From: Actinomycetes bacterium
GTDB taxonomy: Bacteria; Actinomycetota; Acidimicrobiia; Acidimicrobiales; Palsa-688
Length of the DNA stretch: 30,913 nucleotides
Direction: 5' to 3'
NCBI GenBank assembly: GCA_021846485.1
Contig: JAJZWW010000003.1
Span: 1-30,913 of the forward strand
A program made the translations under genes and the position numbers. The notes below the pieces were generated by a model. The model worked only from the letters and a program-made list of their open reading frames with translations. It ran no database searches and was not told where the DNA came from. This document shows positions 7,238 to 14,878 of this stretch, piece by piece; the first letter of the stretch is position 1; the number at the start of each line of letters is the position of its first letter.

Positions 7238-8461
7238 GTGGCTCCGGAGCAGTCACCGCAGGTAGTCATCCGCAACGTGGCCGTCTTTGACGGCAGCGGC
7301 AGCCCGCGCGAAGCGGCCCGCGCGGTCGTCGTCGAGGGACGGCAGATCCGCTGGGTAGGTCCGGAGGCCGAGCTGCCGGAGTGGGCGGTCGGCCGGGTGA
7401 TCGACGGCCGGGGCGGGACGCTGCTCCCGGGGCTCGTCAACTGCCACGTCCACCTCTGCAGCGACGGGGCTCCGGACATGTTCGCCCAGGTCGCCCACGA
7501 CACGATCGTGTGGTCGGCGCTGCGGGGCTACCTCAACATACAGGCCACCCTCGAGGCCGGGGTCACCACCGTGCGGGATTGCGGGGAAGCCGACAACGTC
7601 GCCATCGACCTGTCCCACGCCGTCGACGAGGGGCTGATCGACGGCCCGAGGATCCGGGCGGCCGGACGGGTCATCACCATGACCGGCGGCCACGGCCACT
7701 TCATCGGCCGGGAGGCCGACGGCCCCTACGACGTGCGCCGCGCTACCCGCGCCGAGATCAAGGAGGGGGCGCACTTCATCAAGGCGATGGCGACCGGCGG
7801 GGTGCTGACGCCCGGCGTCACCCCGACCCAGACGGCGCTGCAGCCCGACGAGCTCGACGCGGTGGCGACCGAGGCCCACAACGCCGGGCGGCGCACCGCC
7901 TGCCACGCCATCGGCAACGCCGGCATCAAGAACGCCATCCGCGCGGGGATCGACTCGATCGAGCACGGCTTCTACCTCGACGACGAGGCCCTCCAGCTAG
8001 CCGTGGACCGGGGCACCTACCTCGTGCCGACGCTCATCGCCGTCAACCAGATCGTCGACAACGGCCGGGCCGGCGGCATCCCCGACTGGGTCGTCGTCAA
8101 GGCGGAGAGCGAGTCGGGCCACCACCGCGAGAGCTTCGCCGCCGCCGTGCGGTCTGGGATGAAGATCGCGGCCGGCACCGATGCGGGCACGCCGTTCAAC
8201 TCCCACGCCGACATGCCCCTCGAGCTGTCGCTCATGGTCGACTACGGTCTGCGACCCGTCGAGGCGCTCATCGCCGCGACCCGCAACGCCGCCGAGAACC
8301 TCGACATGCTCGACAAGATCGGCACGGTCGAGGTCGGCAAGCTGGCCGACCTCATCGTCGTGGAGGGCGACCCGACCACCTCGATCAAAGACATCACCAA
8401 CGTCCGGGTGGTGCTGAAGGACGGGGTCGTCTACCGCGACGACTACGGGGCCCGTGCCTGA
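7238..8461 (+). CDS. Metal-dependent amidohydrolase (prolidase/imidazolonepropionase-like)
   Basis: A 407-residue member of the amidohydrolase superfamily (PF01979 type), likely a TIM-barrel hydrolase cleaving an amide or peptide bond. Ligand residues are present: H70 and H72 (NCHVHL), K182 (FIKAMATGG, the lysine carboxylated in binuclear members), H223 (ACHAIGN), H243 (IEHGFYL) and D315 (AAGTDAGTP). A small N-terminal beta domain with a 'GTLLPGLVN' strand precedes the barrel, and a 'GKLADLIVVEGDP' strand ends it. This resembles the Xaa-Pro dipeptidase/Xaa-Arg(Lys) carboxypeptidase cluster. I chose the GTG at 7238 because a perfect AGGAGG lies 6 bases upstream (7226-7231); an ATG at 7211 overlapping the previous stop would add 9 residues and has no site. 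The substrate is unknown; operon context suggests it handles the imported compound or its ring-opened product. Confidence 0.88.
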   Translation: MAPEQSPQVVIRNVAVFDGSGSPREAARAVVVEGRQIRWVGPEAELPEWAVGRVIDGRGGTLLPGLVNCHVHLCSDGAPDMFAQVAHDTIVWSALRGYLNIQATLEAGVTTVRDCGEADNVAIDLSHAVDEGLIDGPRIRAAGRVITMTGGHGHFIGREADGPYDVRRATRAEIKEGAHFIKAMATGGVLTPGVTPTQTALQPDELDAVATEAHNAGRRTACHAIGNAGIKNAIRAGIDSIEHGFYLDDEALQLAVDRGTYLVPTLIAVNQIVDNGRAGGIPDWVVVKAESESGHHRESFAAAVRSGMKIAAGTDAGTPFNSHADMPLELSLMVDYGLRPVEALIAATRNAAENLDMLDKIGTVEVGKLADLIVVEGDPTTSIKDITNVRVVLKDGVVYRDDYGARA

Positions 8462-9449
8462 AGCCCCCCCAGAGCCGCTGCTGGCCGTGGAACACCTCGG
8501 CGTGCGCTTCGGTGCCCTGCCGGCCGTCCGCGACGTGGGCTTCGCGCTCAACCGCGGGACCACCCTGGCCATCGTCGGCGAGTCGGGTTCCGGCAAGAGC
8601 GTCACGTGCCTCTCGCTCATTGGCCTGCTGCCGGCGTCGGCCATGGTGACAGGGACGGCGCGCCTAGAGGGCACCGACCTCCTGTCGGCCACCGAACGGG
8701 AGCTGCGGCGCGTCCGCGGCCGCCGGGTGGGCCTGGTCTACCAGGACCCGATGGGCGCGCTCGACCCGATGCGGACCATCGGCAGCCAAGTCCGCGAGCC
8801 GCTGCTGTTGCACCTGGGAATGCGCCGCCGGGACGCCAACGCGCGGGCGGCCGAGCTGCTCGGGACGGTGGGCATCCCATCGCCCCGCCAGCACCTGCGG
8901 GCCTACCCCCACGAGCTCAGCGGGGGCATGCAGCAGCGGGTGGTGATCGCCATGGCCATCGCCTGCGAACCGGTCCTGCTCCTCGCCGACGAGCCCACCA
9001 CCGCCCTCGACGTGAGCGTCCAGGCCCAGATCCTCGAGCTGCTCACCGACCTGACCGAGCGCCTGCACCTCTCCCTCGTCATCGTGAGCCACGACCTTAG
9101 CGTCGTCGCTGGCATGGCCGACCGGATCCTCGTCATGTACAACGGCGCGGTGGTCGAGGAGGGCCCGGCCGACAGGATCTTCGCCCACCCCGAGCACCCC
9201 TACACCCGCGGTCTGCTCGCCTCGATCCCCGACTTCGCCGAGGACCCCGACGCCCCCCTGACCGGCATCCCTGGGCACGCCCCCGGCCCGGGCGAGGCCG
9301 TGATGGGGTGCAGCTTCGCCCCGAGGTGCCCCCACTGCTTCGAGCGCTGCACCCAGGACGAGCCGGAGCTCACCGAGACGGCCGGCGGGCACCGGGCGGC
9401 CTGCTGGCTCGCGTCGCCCAGCGTTCGCGCGCCCGCCGGTAACCCATGA
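8454..9449 (+). CDS. Oligopeptide-type ABC importer ATPase, DppD/OppD-like
   Basis: A 331-residue ATP-binding subunit. Walker A is at about 42-49 (GESGSGKS), the ABC signature reads LSGGMQQR, Walker B is LLLADEP, followed by TTALD, and the switch histidine is in IVSHDLS. The C-terminal extension of the oligopeptide subfamily is present (HPEHPYTRGLLASIPD, then a cysteine-rich CSFAPRCPHCFERC, typical of members that can bind an Fe-S cluster). The GTG at 8454 overlaps the end of the amidohydrolase gene by 8 bases. It pairs with the next ATPase and drives the two permeases encoded upstream. All catalytic motifs look intact. Confidence 0.93.
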   Translation: MPEAPPEPLLAVEHLGVRFGALPAVRDVGFALNRGTTLAIVGESGSGKSVTCLSLIGLLPASAMVTGTARLEGTDLLSATERELRRVRGRRVGLVYQDPMGALDPMRTIGSQVREPLLLHLGMRRRDANARAAELLGTVGIPSPRQHLRAYPHELSGGMQQRVVIAMAIACEPVLLLADEPTTALDVSVQAQILELLTDLTERLHLSLVIVSHDLSVVAGMADRILVMYNGAVVEEGPADRIFAHPEHPYTRGLLASIPDFAEDPDAPLTGIPGHAPGPGEAVMGCSFAPRCPHCFERCTQDEPELTETAGGHRAACWLASPSVRAPAGNP

Positions 9450-10510
9450 CAGCCGTCCTCGACGACCTCCCCGACCGGGGCGGCCGCCACGCCTGCGCCC
9501 CTCCGCTGCTCGAGGTGCGCGACCTGGCTGTGTGCTACCGGCGGGGCCGCGGCCGGGTCGTGCGCGCCGTCGACGGGGTGTCGCTGCGCTTGGAGCGGGG
9601 CGAGACCCTGGGCGTGGTCGGGGAGTCCGGCAGCGGCAAGTCCACCCTAGCCAAGGGCATCGTCCGGCTCGAAGCCGCCGCCGGCTCCATCCGCCTCAAC
9701 GGCACCGAGCTGGCCGGCCTGGGCGAGAGCCAGCTGCGGCCGCTCCGCCGCCAGGTGCAGATGGTCTTCCAGGACTCCCTCGGCTCGCTCAACCCCCGCC
9801 GCTCGATCGGCCAGACCCTGACCGAGCCGCTGCTCGTGCACCGCCTGGCCTCCTCCCGGGTCGCCTGGCAGCGGGCCGCCGACCTGATGGCCCGCGTCGG
9901 GCTCAGCCCGGAGCTGCTGCACCAACGACCCGGGCACCTGAGCGGCGGTCAGCGCCAGCGGGTCAACATCGCTCGCGCCCTCGCCTCGGAGCCGGGTCTG
10001 GTCATCGCCGACGAGCCCACCTCGGCGCTGGACGTCTCAGTGCAGGCCCAGATCCTCAGCCTGCTGCAGGACCTGCAGCGGGAGACGGGCGTCGGTTACC
10101 TGTTCATCTCCCACGACCTGGGCGTCATCCGGCGGATGGCTTCCCGGGTGGCGGTGATGTACCTGGGGAAGGTAGTGGAGACCGGCGGCCGCGGCCGGCT
10201 CTACGAGCGGCCGCTGCACCCCTACACCCGCCTGCTCATGCGCGCCGCCCCCCGCCCCGACCCCGGCCAGCAGCGCCAGCAACGGCACGCCCCCATCCCA
10301 GGTGAGGTGCCGAGCGCGGCGTCACCGCCCAGCGGCTGTCGGTTCCACCCCCGCTGTCCGATGGCCAGGGAGGTCTGCGCCGTTGAGGAGCCGGGCCTCC
10401 GGGAGGTGGCACCCGGCCAGCTATCGGCCTGCCACTTCGCCGAGGAGTTGCTGGAGCTCAACACGTCGGGCGCCCTACCCTCGCCAGCTTCGACGACGCC
10501 GGCCCCATGA
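9446..10510 (+). CDS. Oligopeptide-type ABC importer ATPase, DppF/OppF-like
   Basis: A 354-residue ATPase, partner of the preceding subunit. Walker A is at 59-66 (GESGSGKS), the signature reads LSGGQRQR, Walker B VIADEP is followed by TSALD, and the switch is FISHDLG. The C-terminal oligopeptide-transporter extension carries LHPYTRLLM and CRFHPRCPMAREVC. A tail of about 30 residues beyond this is low-complexity. The ATG at 9446 overlaps the previous stop (ATGA), and its own stop overlaps a possible ATG of the aminotransferase frame. It completes a five-part importer. Confidence 0.93.
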   Translation: MTAVLDDLPDRGGRHACAPPLLEVRDLAVCYRRGRGRVVRAVDGVSLRLERGETLGVVGESGSGKSTLAKGIVRLEAAAGSIRLNGTELAGLGESQLRPLRRQVQMVFQDSLGSLNPRRSIGQTLTEPLLVHRLASSRVAWQRAADLMARVGLSPELLHQRPGHLSGGQRQRVNIARALASEPGLVIADEPTSALDVSVQAQILSLLQDLQRETGVGYLFISHDLGVIRRMASRVAVMYLGKVVETGGRGRLYERPLHPYTRLLMRAAPRPDPGQQRQQRHAPIPGEVPSAASPPSGCRFHPRCPMAREVCAVEEPGLREVAPGQLSACHFAEELLELNTSGALPSPASTTPAP

Positions 10511-10548
10511 CCGAGCACATCGGCCAAACGACACGAGGAGGTACGTGG

Positions 10549-11760
10549 ATGACAGCCGAGTCGGCACCACCGGTGTACCGGTTCGCCCGGAGGACGGAGG
10601 GAGCCGGCGACGGGGTCAGCGCCATCCTCGCGCTCGCCGAGCCGGGGGAGACGATCACTTTTTCGGGCGGGTTCCCCGCCCCCGAGACCTTCCCCACCAA
10701 GGTGCTCGGCGGCCTGCTCGGGGAGGCCGTCGGCCCCGCCGCCCCGGTGGCGCTGCAGTACACCGCCACCGAGGGCCTGGCGTCGCTGCGGTCCACCCTG
10801 CGGTCGTGGATCTCCGCCGGCCAGGGCGCGAAGCCCGCCGACGACGAACTGATGGTCACCAGCGGCGGCATCGAGGCGCTCTCCCTGCTGGCGCGCTGCC
10901 TGGTCGACCCCGGCGACCGGGTCCTCACCGAGAGCCCCACCTACCTCGGGGCGATCACCGCCTTCACCGGACTGGAAGGGCGGGTCGAGGGGGTGGCGAC
11001 CGACCACGAGGGACTGGACCCCGTCGCCCTGGAGGAGGCCATCCTCGCCGGCGCGCTGCCCAAGCTGCTCTACGTCATCCCCGACTTCCAGAACCCGACG
11101 GGCCGGTGGTGGACCGCCGAACGCCGCCGGGCGGTCGTCGAGGTGTGCCGACGCCACGGCGTGCCCGTCGCCGAGGACGTGGCCTACCGGGAGCTGGCCT
11201 TCTCCCCCGAGGAGCGACCGAGCCTGTGGGCGCTCGCCCCCGAGCTGGTGGTGCAGGTCGGCACGTTCTCCAAGATCTTCTTCCCCGGGGTGCGCCTCGG
11301 GTGGGCGGCGGGGGTCCCGGCGCTCATCGGCGCGATGGTGGCAGCCAAGCAGAACTCCGACCAGTGCGCCGGCGGGCTCGGCCAGTGGCTGGTGGAGCGC
11401 TACCTGGGCGGCGATCACCTGGAGCCGCACCTGCAGGTCGCCCGGGCCCTGTACGCCGAGCGGGCCGCCGCTCTCCAGGAGGCACTGGCCCGCCACCTGC
11501 CGGAGGGTTGTACCTGGACCCGACCGGCTGGCGGCTTCTTCAGCTGGGTGTCCGCCCCGGGCGGAGTCGACACCGTCGCCCTGGTACCCGAGGCCCAGCG
11601 TCGGGGGGTCGCCTACGTCCCCGGTGCCCCGTTCTTCCCCGGCCGGGCGGAGGCCCGACACCTGCGGCTGTCCTACAGCCGGACCAACCCGGAACAGATC
11701 GACGAGGGGATCCGCCGTCTCGGCTGCCTCCTCTCCGACGCCATCGAGGAGGCCCGATGA
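10549..11760 (+). CDS. PLP-dependent aminotransferase, class I/II (MocR-/2-aminoadipate-transaminase-like)
   Basis: A 403-residue fold-type I aminotransferase, cytosolic. The cofactor lysine is K242 in TFSKIFFPGVRLGW, with the phosphate-binding R249; other markers are YTATEGLASLR (about 71-81), VTSGGIEALSL, the N182-P-T-G segment after IPDF, and D210 with Y213. This pattern is that of the LysN/2-aminoadipate and MocR-C-terminal-domain group, which often acts on amino acids with odd side chains. There is no N-terminal GntR domain, so it is an enzyme rather than a MocR regulator. AGGAGG at 10536-10541 lies 7 bases before the ATG at 10549, so I prefer it to the ATG at 10507, which overlaps the preceding stop. 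Its place in the importer operon suggests it deaminates the amino-acid moiety released by the two hydrolases. The actual substrate is not readable. Confidence 0.88.
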   Translation: MTAESAPPVYRFARRTEGAGDGVSAILALAEPGETITFSGGFPAPETFPTKVLGGLLGEAVGPAAPVALQYTATEGLASLRSTLRSWISAGQGAKPADDELMVTSGGIEALSLLARCLVDPGDRVLTESPTYLGAITAFTGLEGRVEGVATDHEGLDPVALEEAILAGALPKLLYVIPDFQNPTGRWWTAERRRAVVEVCRRHGVPVAEDVAYRELAFSPEERPSLWALAPELVVQVGTFSKIFFPGVRLGWAAGVPALIGAMVAAKQNSDQCAGGLGQWLVERYLGGDHLEPHLQVARALYAERAAALQEALARHLPEGCTWTRPAGGFFSWVSAPGGVDTVALVPEAQRRGVAYVPGAPFFPGRAEARHLRLSYSRTNPEQIDEGIRRLGCLLSDAIEEAR

Positions 11761-12224
11761 CCACCCGCCCACACTTGTCGCTCGAGGGGGTCGGCCAACC
11801 AACCGCCCCTGGCCGCTTCGTCGACGCCGACGCTATCGAGCCGGTGGGCTTCGTCGAGGGACTCGACTTCCGCCCCGTCCTCGGCGAGCAGACGATGGTC
11901 AACTTCGTGTCGTTCCGACCCCGCACCGAGGCGCCCAACCACGCCCACGTCGAGGAGCAGATCGTCATCGTCCTCGAGGGCGAGCTCGAGTTCGAGATCG
12001 ACGGGGAGGTGCGCACGATGCGCAAGGGCGACGTGGCCGTCGTCCCGCCGTGGGTCCCGCACGGGGCGCGCACCCGAGCGGCGCCCTGCCTGGAGGTCGA
12101 CGTGTTCAACCCGCCCCGCGAGACGCTGCTCGAGCACGCCCGGGCGCAGCAGGCCATGGGTGTGCCGGCCGACGCCGCCGACCCGCCCGGACATGGGAGC
12201 GCAGCGGACACGGCCCGGCAGTAG
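11757..12224 (+). CDS. Cupin-domain protein
   Basis: A 155-residue single-domain cupin. Motif 1 supplies metal ligands H62, H64 and E67 (NHAHVEEQIVIVLEGELEF), and motif 2 supplies H102 (VVPPWVPHGAR). Such small cupins range from dioxygenases and isomerases to binding proteins, so the reaction cannot be named. The ATG at 11757 overlaps the aminotransferase stop (ATGA). It is the last gene of the operon, and no clear terminator hairpin follows. The C-terminal 35 residues are low-complexity. A metal-dependent step late in breakdown of the imported compound, or a sensor of it, are the simplest readings. Confidence 0.85.
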   Translation: MTTRPHLSLEGVGQPTAPGRFVDADAIEPVGFVEGLDFRPVLGEQTMVNFVSFRPRTEAPNHAHVEEQIVIVLEGELEFEIDGEVRTMRKGDVAVVPPWVPHGARTRAAPCLEVDVFNPPRETLLEHARAQQAMGVPADAADPPGHGSAADTARQ

Positions 12225-12543
12225 GGTGGGGCCCGCCGTCGATGGCTGGCCTCGGTCCCCGATCCGCCCTCGTCGACGAGCTCAGCCGACGCCATACCCC
12301 GCCACCCCAGCCTGATCCGGTCGCTCGACGACCCAGGGCTGCTGTCCTCCGTCGTCCGCTCGGCCGCCATGCTCGGCTTCGACGTCGCGTGATGTGGTCG
12401 AGAGCGCTGCCATCCCCCATGCTCGATGGCGTGGTACTGCCCGCGATGGCGTGGTACTGCCCGCCGCGGATCCGACGCACGCTCCCGGGCGGCCATCACC
12501 GCCGGACCGCCCTCGGCCGCCGCGCGCCCAGGACACCACCGAG
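12225..12543. pseudogene. Non-coding stretch with a possible plus-strand gene remnant
   Basis: No intact gene. On the plus strand a frame at about 12255-12391 ends in a protein-like tail (HPSLIRSLDDPGLL, then SVVRSAAMLGFDVA and a stop). It weakly recalls the segment that precedes 'LALENERL' in actinobacterial sensor kinases, but it has no start, no ribosome site and no conserved core. It is best read as debris of a lost gene. The same stretch contains a perfect 20-bp tandem duplication. Confidence 0.25.
12425..12464. repeat. Perfect 20-bp tandem duplication
   Basis: The 20-base unit at 12425-12444 is repeated exactly at 12445-12464 with no spacer. It lies in non-coding debris. Replication slippage is the simplest origin; a paired binding site is possible but unsupported. 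Confidence 0.85.
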
Positions 12544-12690
12544 GACAGGTCACCGGCGGAGGTCTCGACGTAGCCGCCGGAGAGGACCACCGAGACGAAC
12601 GACCACGGGTGGTCGTGCAAGGCGCGGGCGTCGTCCGGCCGGGCGGTGCGGCGCACGAAGATCGGCACCCACGGGGTCTGGACCGGCCAG
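12544..12690 (-). pseudogene. Fragment of a cupin-like conserved actinobacterial protein
   Basis: About 49 codons on the minus strand read VQTPWVPIFVRR, then ARALHDHPWSFVSVVLSGGYVE. This matches the core of a small RmlC-like/cupin family of actinobacteria in which the HDHPW motif and the following GGY strand are conserved. Similarity stops soon after the GGY strand, and upstream the frame runs into the thioredoxin gene's end without a start. Both ends of the original gene are therefore missing. The family recognition is from memory of the motif, not an alignment. Confidence 0.4.
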
Positions 12691-12697
12691 CCGCCTC

Positions 12698-13093
12698 TCA
12701 GTGGGCCGGCGCGACGCTGGCCCCGCCAGGCGACGAGGTCGCTTCGGCGATCCTCTCGCGCACCTCGTCCATGTCGAGGGCCTCGACCTGCGAGATCAGG
12801 TCCTCGAGGGCTGCCTCGGACAGCGCCCCGGGCTGGGCGAAGAGCAGGACCTCGTCGCGAAAGGCCATGAGAGTGGGGATCGACATGATCGAGAAGCGCG
12901 CGGCGAGCGCCTGCTCGGCTTCGGTGTCGACCTTGCCGAAGACGATGTCGGGGTGGCGCTGCGAGGCAGCCTCGAAGACCGGCCCGAACATCCGGCACGG
13001 CCCGCACCACGCCGCCCAGAAGTCGACCAGCACGATCCCGCCGGACCGGATCGTGTCGTCGAAGGTCTTGTCGCTCACTGCGGTGGTGGCCAT
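12698..13093 (-). CDS. trxA: Thioredoxin
   Basis: A 131-residue thioredoxin, a cytosolic disulfide reductant. The active site WCGPC has its cysteines at C30 and C33 within FWAAWCGPCRMFGP, and the cis-proline loop reads MSIPTLMAF. The C-terminus extends about 20 residues past the usual fold (DEVRERIAEATSSPGG, then a short tail), somewhat longer than classical Trx. On the minus strand AAGGAG lies 6 bases before the ATG at 13093. Upstream, at 13148-13161, sits a CsoR/CstR-like palindrome, so expression may respond to copper or to reactive sulfur species. No reductase gene is in the window. Downstream on the same strand is only gene debris. Confidence 0.93.
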   Translation of the reverse strand: MATTAVSDKTFDDTIRSGGIVLVDFWAAWCGPCRMFGPVFEAASQRHPDIVFGKVDTEAEQALAARFSIMSIPTLMAFRDEVLLFAQPGALSEAALEDLISQVEALDMDEVRERIAEATSSPGGASVAPAH

Positions 13094-13147
13094 CGCGTGC
13101 TCCTTGGTCTCGGAAGTTCTCTCCGGGTTCGAGACTTCCAACCAGGC

Positions 13148-13161
13148 TACCCCCAGGGGTA
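13148..13161 (-). promoter_or_regulatory. CsoR/CstR-family operator-like palindrome upstream of thioredoxin
   Basis: TACCCC (13148-13153), CA, GGGGTA (13156-13161) form a tight inverted repeat with G/C tracts flanked by TA. Known operators of the CsoR/RcnR/CstR repressor family have this TACCCC...GGGGTA layout. It lies about 55 bases upstream of the trx start codon on the trx strand. No CsoR-like regulator is in the window. Confidence 0.45.
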
Positions 13162-13398
13162 TTCCGCCCGGTGGGGATCGGCCCTCCAGCGCGGACAAGC
13201 AGTGGGCGGTCCGCGCGATCGGTGCAGCTACCAGCCGGGACCGCCCGGCGCCGGCGGACGCCGGCGGCCCGGCAGGACCGGGCCTGGGAGCGGGAGGCCA
13301 GCGGTAGGCCCCCCCGGGCCGCCCGGCCGGGGGTCGTCGCCGCCGGCACGGTCCCGGCGATTCCTCGACGGGGGAGGCGGGATCGGCGTGTAGACTGA

Positions 13399-13430
13399 GG
13401 GCTGCGCCCGACGTCGGGCGCTCGCAGCCC
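13399..13430 (+). promoter_or_regulatory. Strong nested hairpin upstream of the zinc-ribbon gene
   Basis: An outer stem GGGCTGCG (13399-13406) pairs with CGCAGCCC (13423-13430). Inside, 13405-13420 is a perfect 16-base palindrome (CGCCCGAC/GTCGGGCG). No T-run follows, so it is not an obvious intrinsic terminator. It lies 32 bases before the ATG at 13463, so in RNA it would be a leader structure; in DNA it could be an operator. Confidence 0.5.
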
Positions 13431-13462
13431 CGGCACGACCGGAGCAGATCGGCGGCCTTCCG

Positions 13463-13744
13463 ATGGAAGCCCCACGCACGGCCCTCTCCCCCGCCCCGAT
13501 CCTGGAGCGGGCATCCGGCTCCGAGCCGGTCGCCGGGATCTCTCCGACACCCGACATCGAGCTGCGGCGGCGCTTCCCGCCGATCACCTGCACGGCCTGC
13601 CGGGTCACCTACATCACCGACGTCGGGTCGCGAGCCCCGGCACGGGCGACGGGCTGGGTCTGCCCGCGCTGTCGGGACGAGCCGAGGGTCGAGGCCCACG
13701 GGGGGACCGGCGAGCCCGGAGCGACCGGACGCCCGCCTGGGTGA
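13463..13744 (+). CDS. Small zinc-ribbon-like protein
   Basis: A 93-residue protein with two CxxC knuckles, CTAC (about 43-46) and CPRC (about 67-70), a spacing that fits a zinc ribbon. The first 35 residues are proline/alanine-rich and the last 20 glycine-rich, and both are probably disordered. I do not recognise a named family. The ATG at 13463 has no clear ribosome site, so the true start is uncertain. The stop lies 77 bases before the glycosyltransferase start on the same strand, so the two may be co-transcribed. A strong hairpin precedes it. The paired cysteine knuckles are the only support that it is real. Confidence 0.5.
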   Translation: MEAPRTALSPAPILERASGSEPVAGISPTPDIELRRRFPPITCTACRVTYITDVGSRAPARATGWVCPRCRDEPRVEAHGGTGEPGATGRPPG

Positions 13745-13821
13745 CGACCGCCGACCCGGCCACGCAGCGTTGCTGGCCGGCTGTCGTGGTCCGACCCCGA
13801 GCCCGAGAGGAACCTTCTGCA

Positions 13822-14865
13822 ATGCGCATCATGATGATCGCCCCCCCGTGGGTGGCTGTGCCTCCCGTCGCCTATGGCGGCACGGAGGCGGTGATCGACA
13901 CTCTCGCTCGCGGCCTGCGCCGCTGCGGCGAGGACGTCGTGTTGTTCACCACCGGGGACAGCACCTGCGAGGTGGCCCGCGAGTCCGTGCTGCCGGCGGC
14001 CGTCGGGGTCGGCAAGGGCGGCTCGGCCACCGAGCTGCGCCACGTCATCCATGCCTACCGGGCGGCGATCGACTGGGGGGCGGACATCGTCCACGACCAC
14101 ACCCTCGCCGGCCCGGTCTACGCGGACCGCTTCGTCGGGCTGCCGGTCGTCACCACCAACCACGGGCCGTTCCGAAGCGAGCTGGGGGACTACTACCGCG
14201 CCATCGCCGGCGGCACCGCGATCATCGCCATCTCCCACCACCAGGCCTCCACCGCGACAGACATCCCTCTCGCGGCGGTCATCCACCACGGCGTCGACCT
14301 CGAAGGCTTCCCAGCCGGGCGGGGCGACGGCGGGTACGCGATGTTCCTCGGGCGGATGTGCCCGGACAAGGGCATCCCCGCGGCGATTCACGCCGCCCGG
14401 TCGGCGGGTGTCCCGCTCCTCGTCGCCGCGAAGATGTCCGAGCCCGCCGAGCTGCTCTACTTCCAACGCCACGTCGAGCCGCTGCTCGGCGGCGACGTCG
14501 AGTACGTCGGCGAGGTCGGCGGAGCCGACAAGACCGCGCTGCTCGGCGGCGCGATGTGCCTCCTCAACCCGATCGACTGGCCCGAGCCGTTCGGCATGGT
14601 CATGGTCGAAGCCCTCGCCTGCGGCACCCCGGTGGTCACCACTCCGATGGGAGCGGCGCCCGAGATCGTCGCGCACGGCAGGACCGGTTTCGTGTGCGAC
14701 GGGCAGGCCGCCCTGGCCGGAGCGGTGGTCGCCTCGGCCGACCTCGACCGCAGCGAGTGCCGCAGGGACGTCGCCCGCCGCTTCTCCGCCGATCGCATGG
14801 TCGGCGATCACCTGGCCCTCTACGAGAGCATCGTCGGCCACCGCACCCTCCCGCTGGTCGCCTGA
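13822..14865 (+). CDS. Glycosyltransferase family 4 protein
   Basis: A 347-residue GT-B fold retaining glycosyltransferase. The N-terminal domain opens with MRIMMIAPPW and a glycine turn (YGGTE, 18-22) typical of sugar-nucleotide GT4 enzymes. The C-terminal domain carries FLGRMCPDKG (about 175-184) and the E-x7-E nucleotide-sugar motif at E255 and E263 (EPFGMVMVEALACGTPVV). There is no membrane helix. I chose the ATG at 13822 because the fold's first strand begins there; an upstream in-frame ATG at 13741 adds 27 non-conserved residues. AGAGG lies about 11 bases upstream, a little far. The sugar and acceptor are unknown; relatives include trehalose-, mannose- and glycan-forming enzymes. The gene converges on the livF-like gene, with an inverted-repeat element between. 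Confidence 0.88.
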   Translation: MRIMMIAPPWVAVPPVAYGGTEAVIDTLARGLRRCGEDVVLFTTGDSTCEVARESVLPAAVGVGKGGSATELRHVIHAYRAAIDWGADIVHDHTLAGPVYADRFVGLPVVTTNHGPFRSELGDYYRAIAGGTAIIAISHHQASTATDIPLAAVIHHGVDLEGFPAGRGDGGYAMFLGRMCPDKGIPAAIHAARSAGVPLLVAAKMSEPAELLYFQRHVEPLLGGDVEYVGEVGGADKTALLGGAMCLLNPIDWPEPFGMVMVEALACGTPVVTTPMGAAPEIVAHGRTGFVCDGQAALAGAVVASADLDRSECRRDVARRFSADRMVGDHLALYESIVGHRTLPLVA

Positions 14866-14878
14866 CCCACTCGCCTCG

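Noticed and set aside
10549..11760. MocR-type transcriptional regulator
   Set aside because: The N-terminal GntR DNA-binding domain is absent; only the aminotransferase fold is present.
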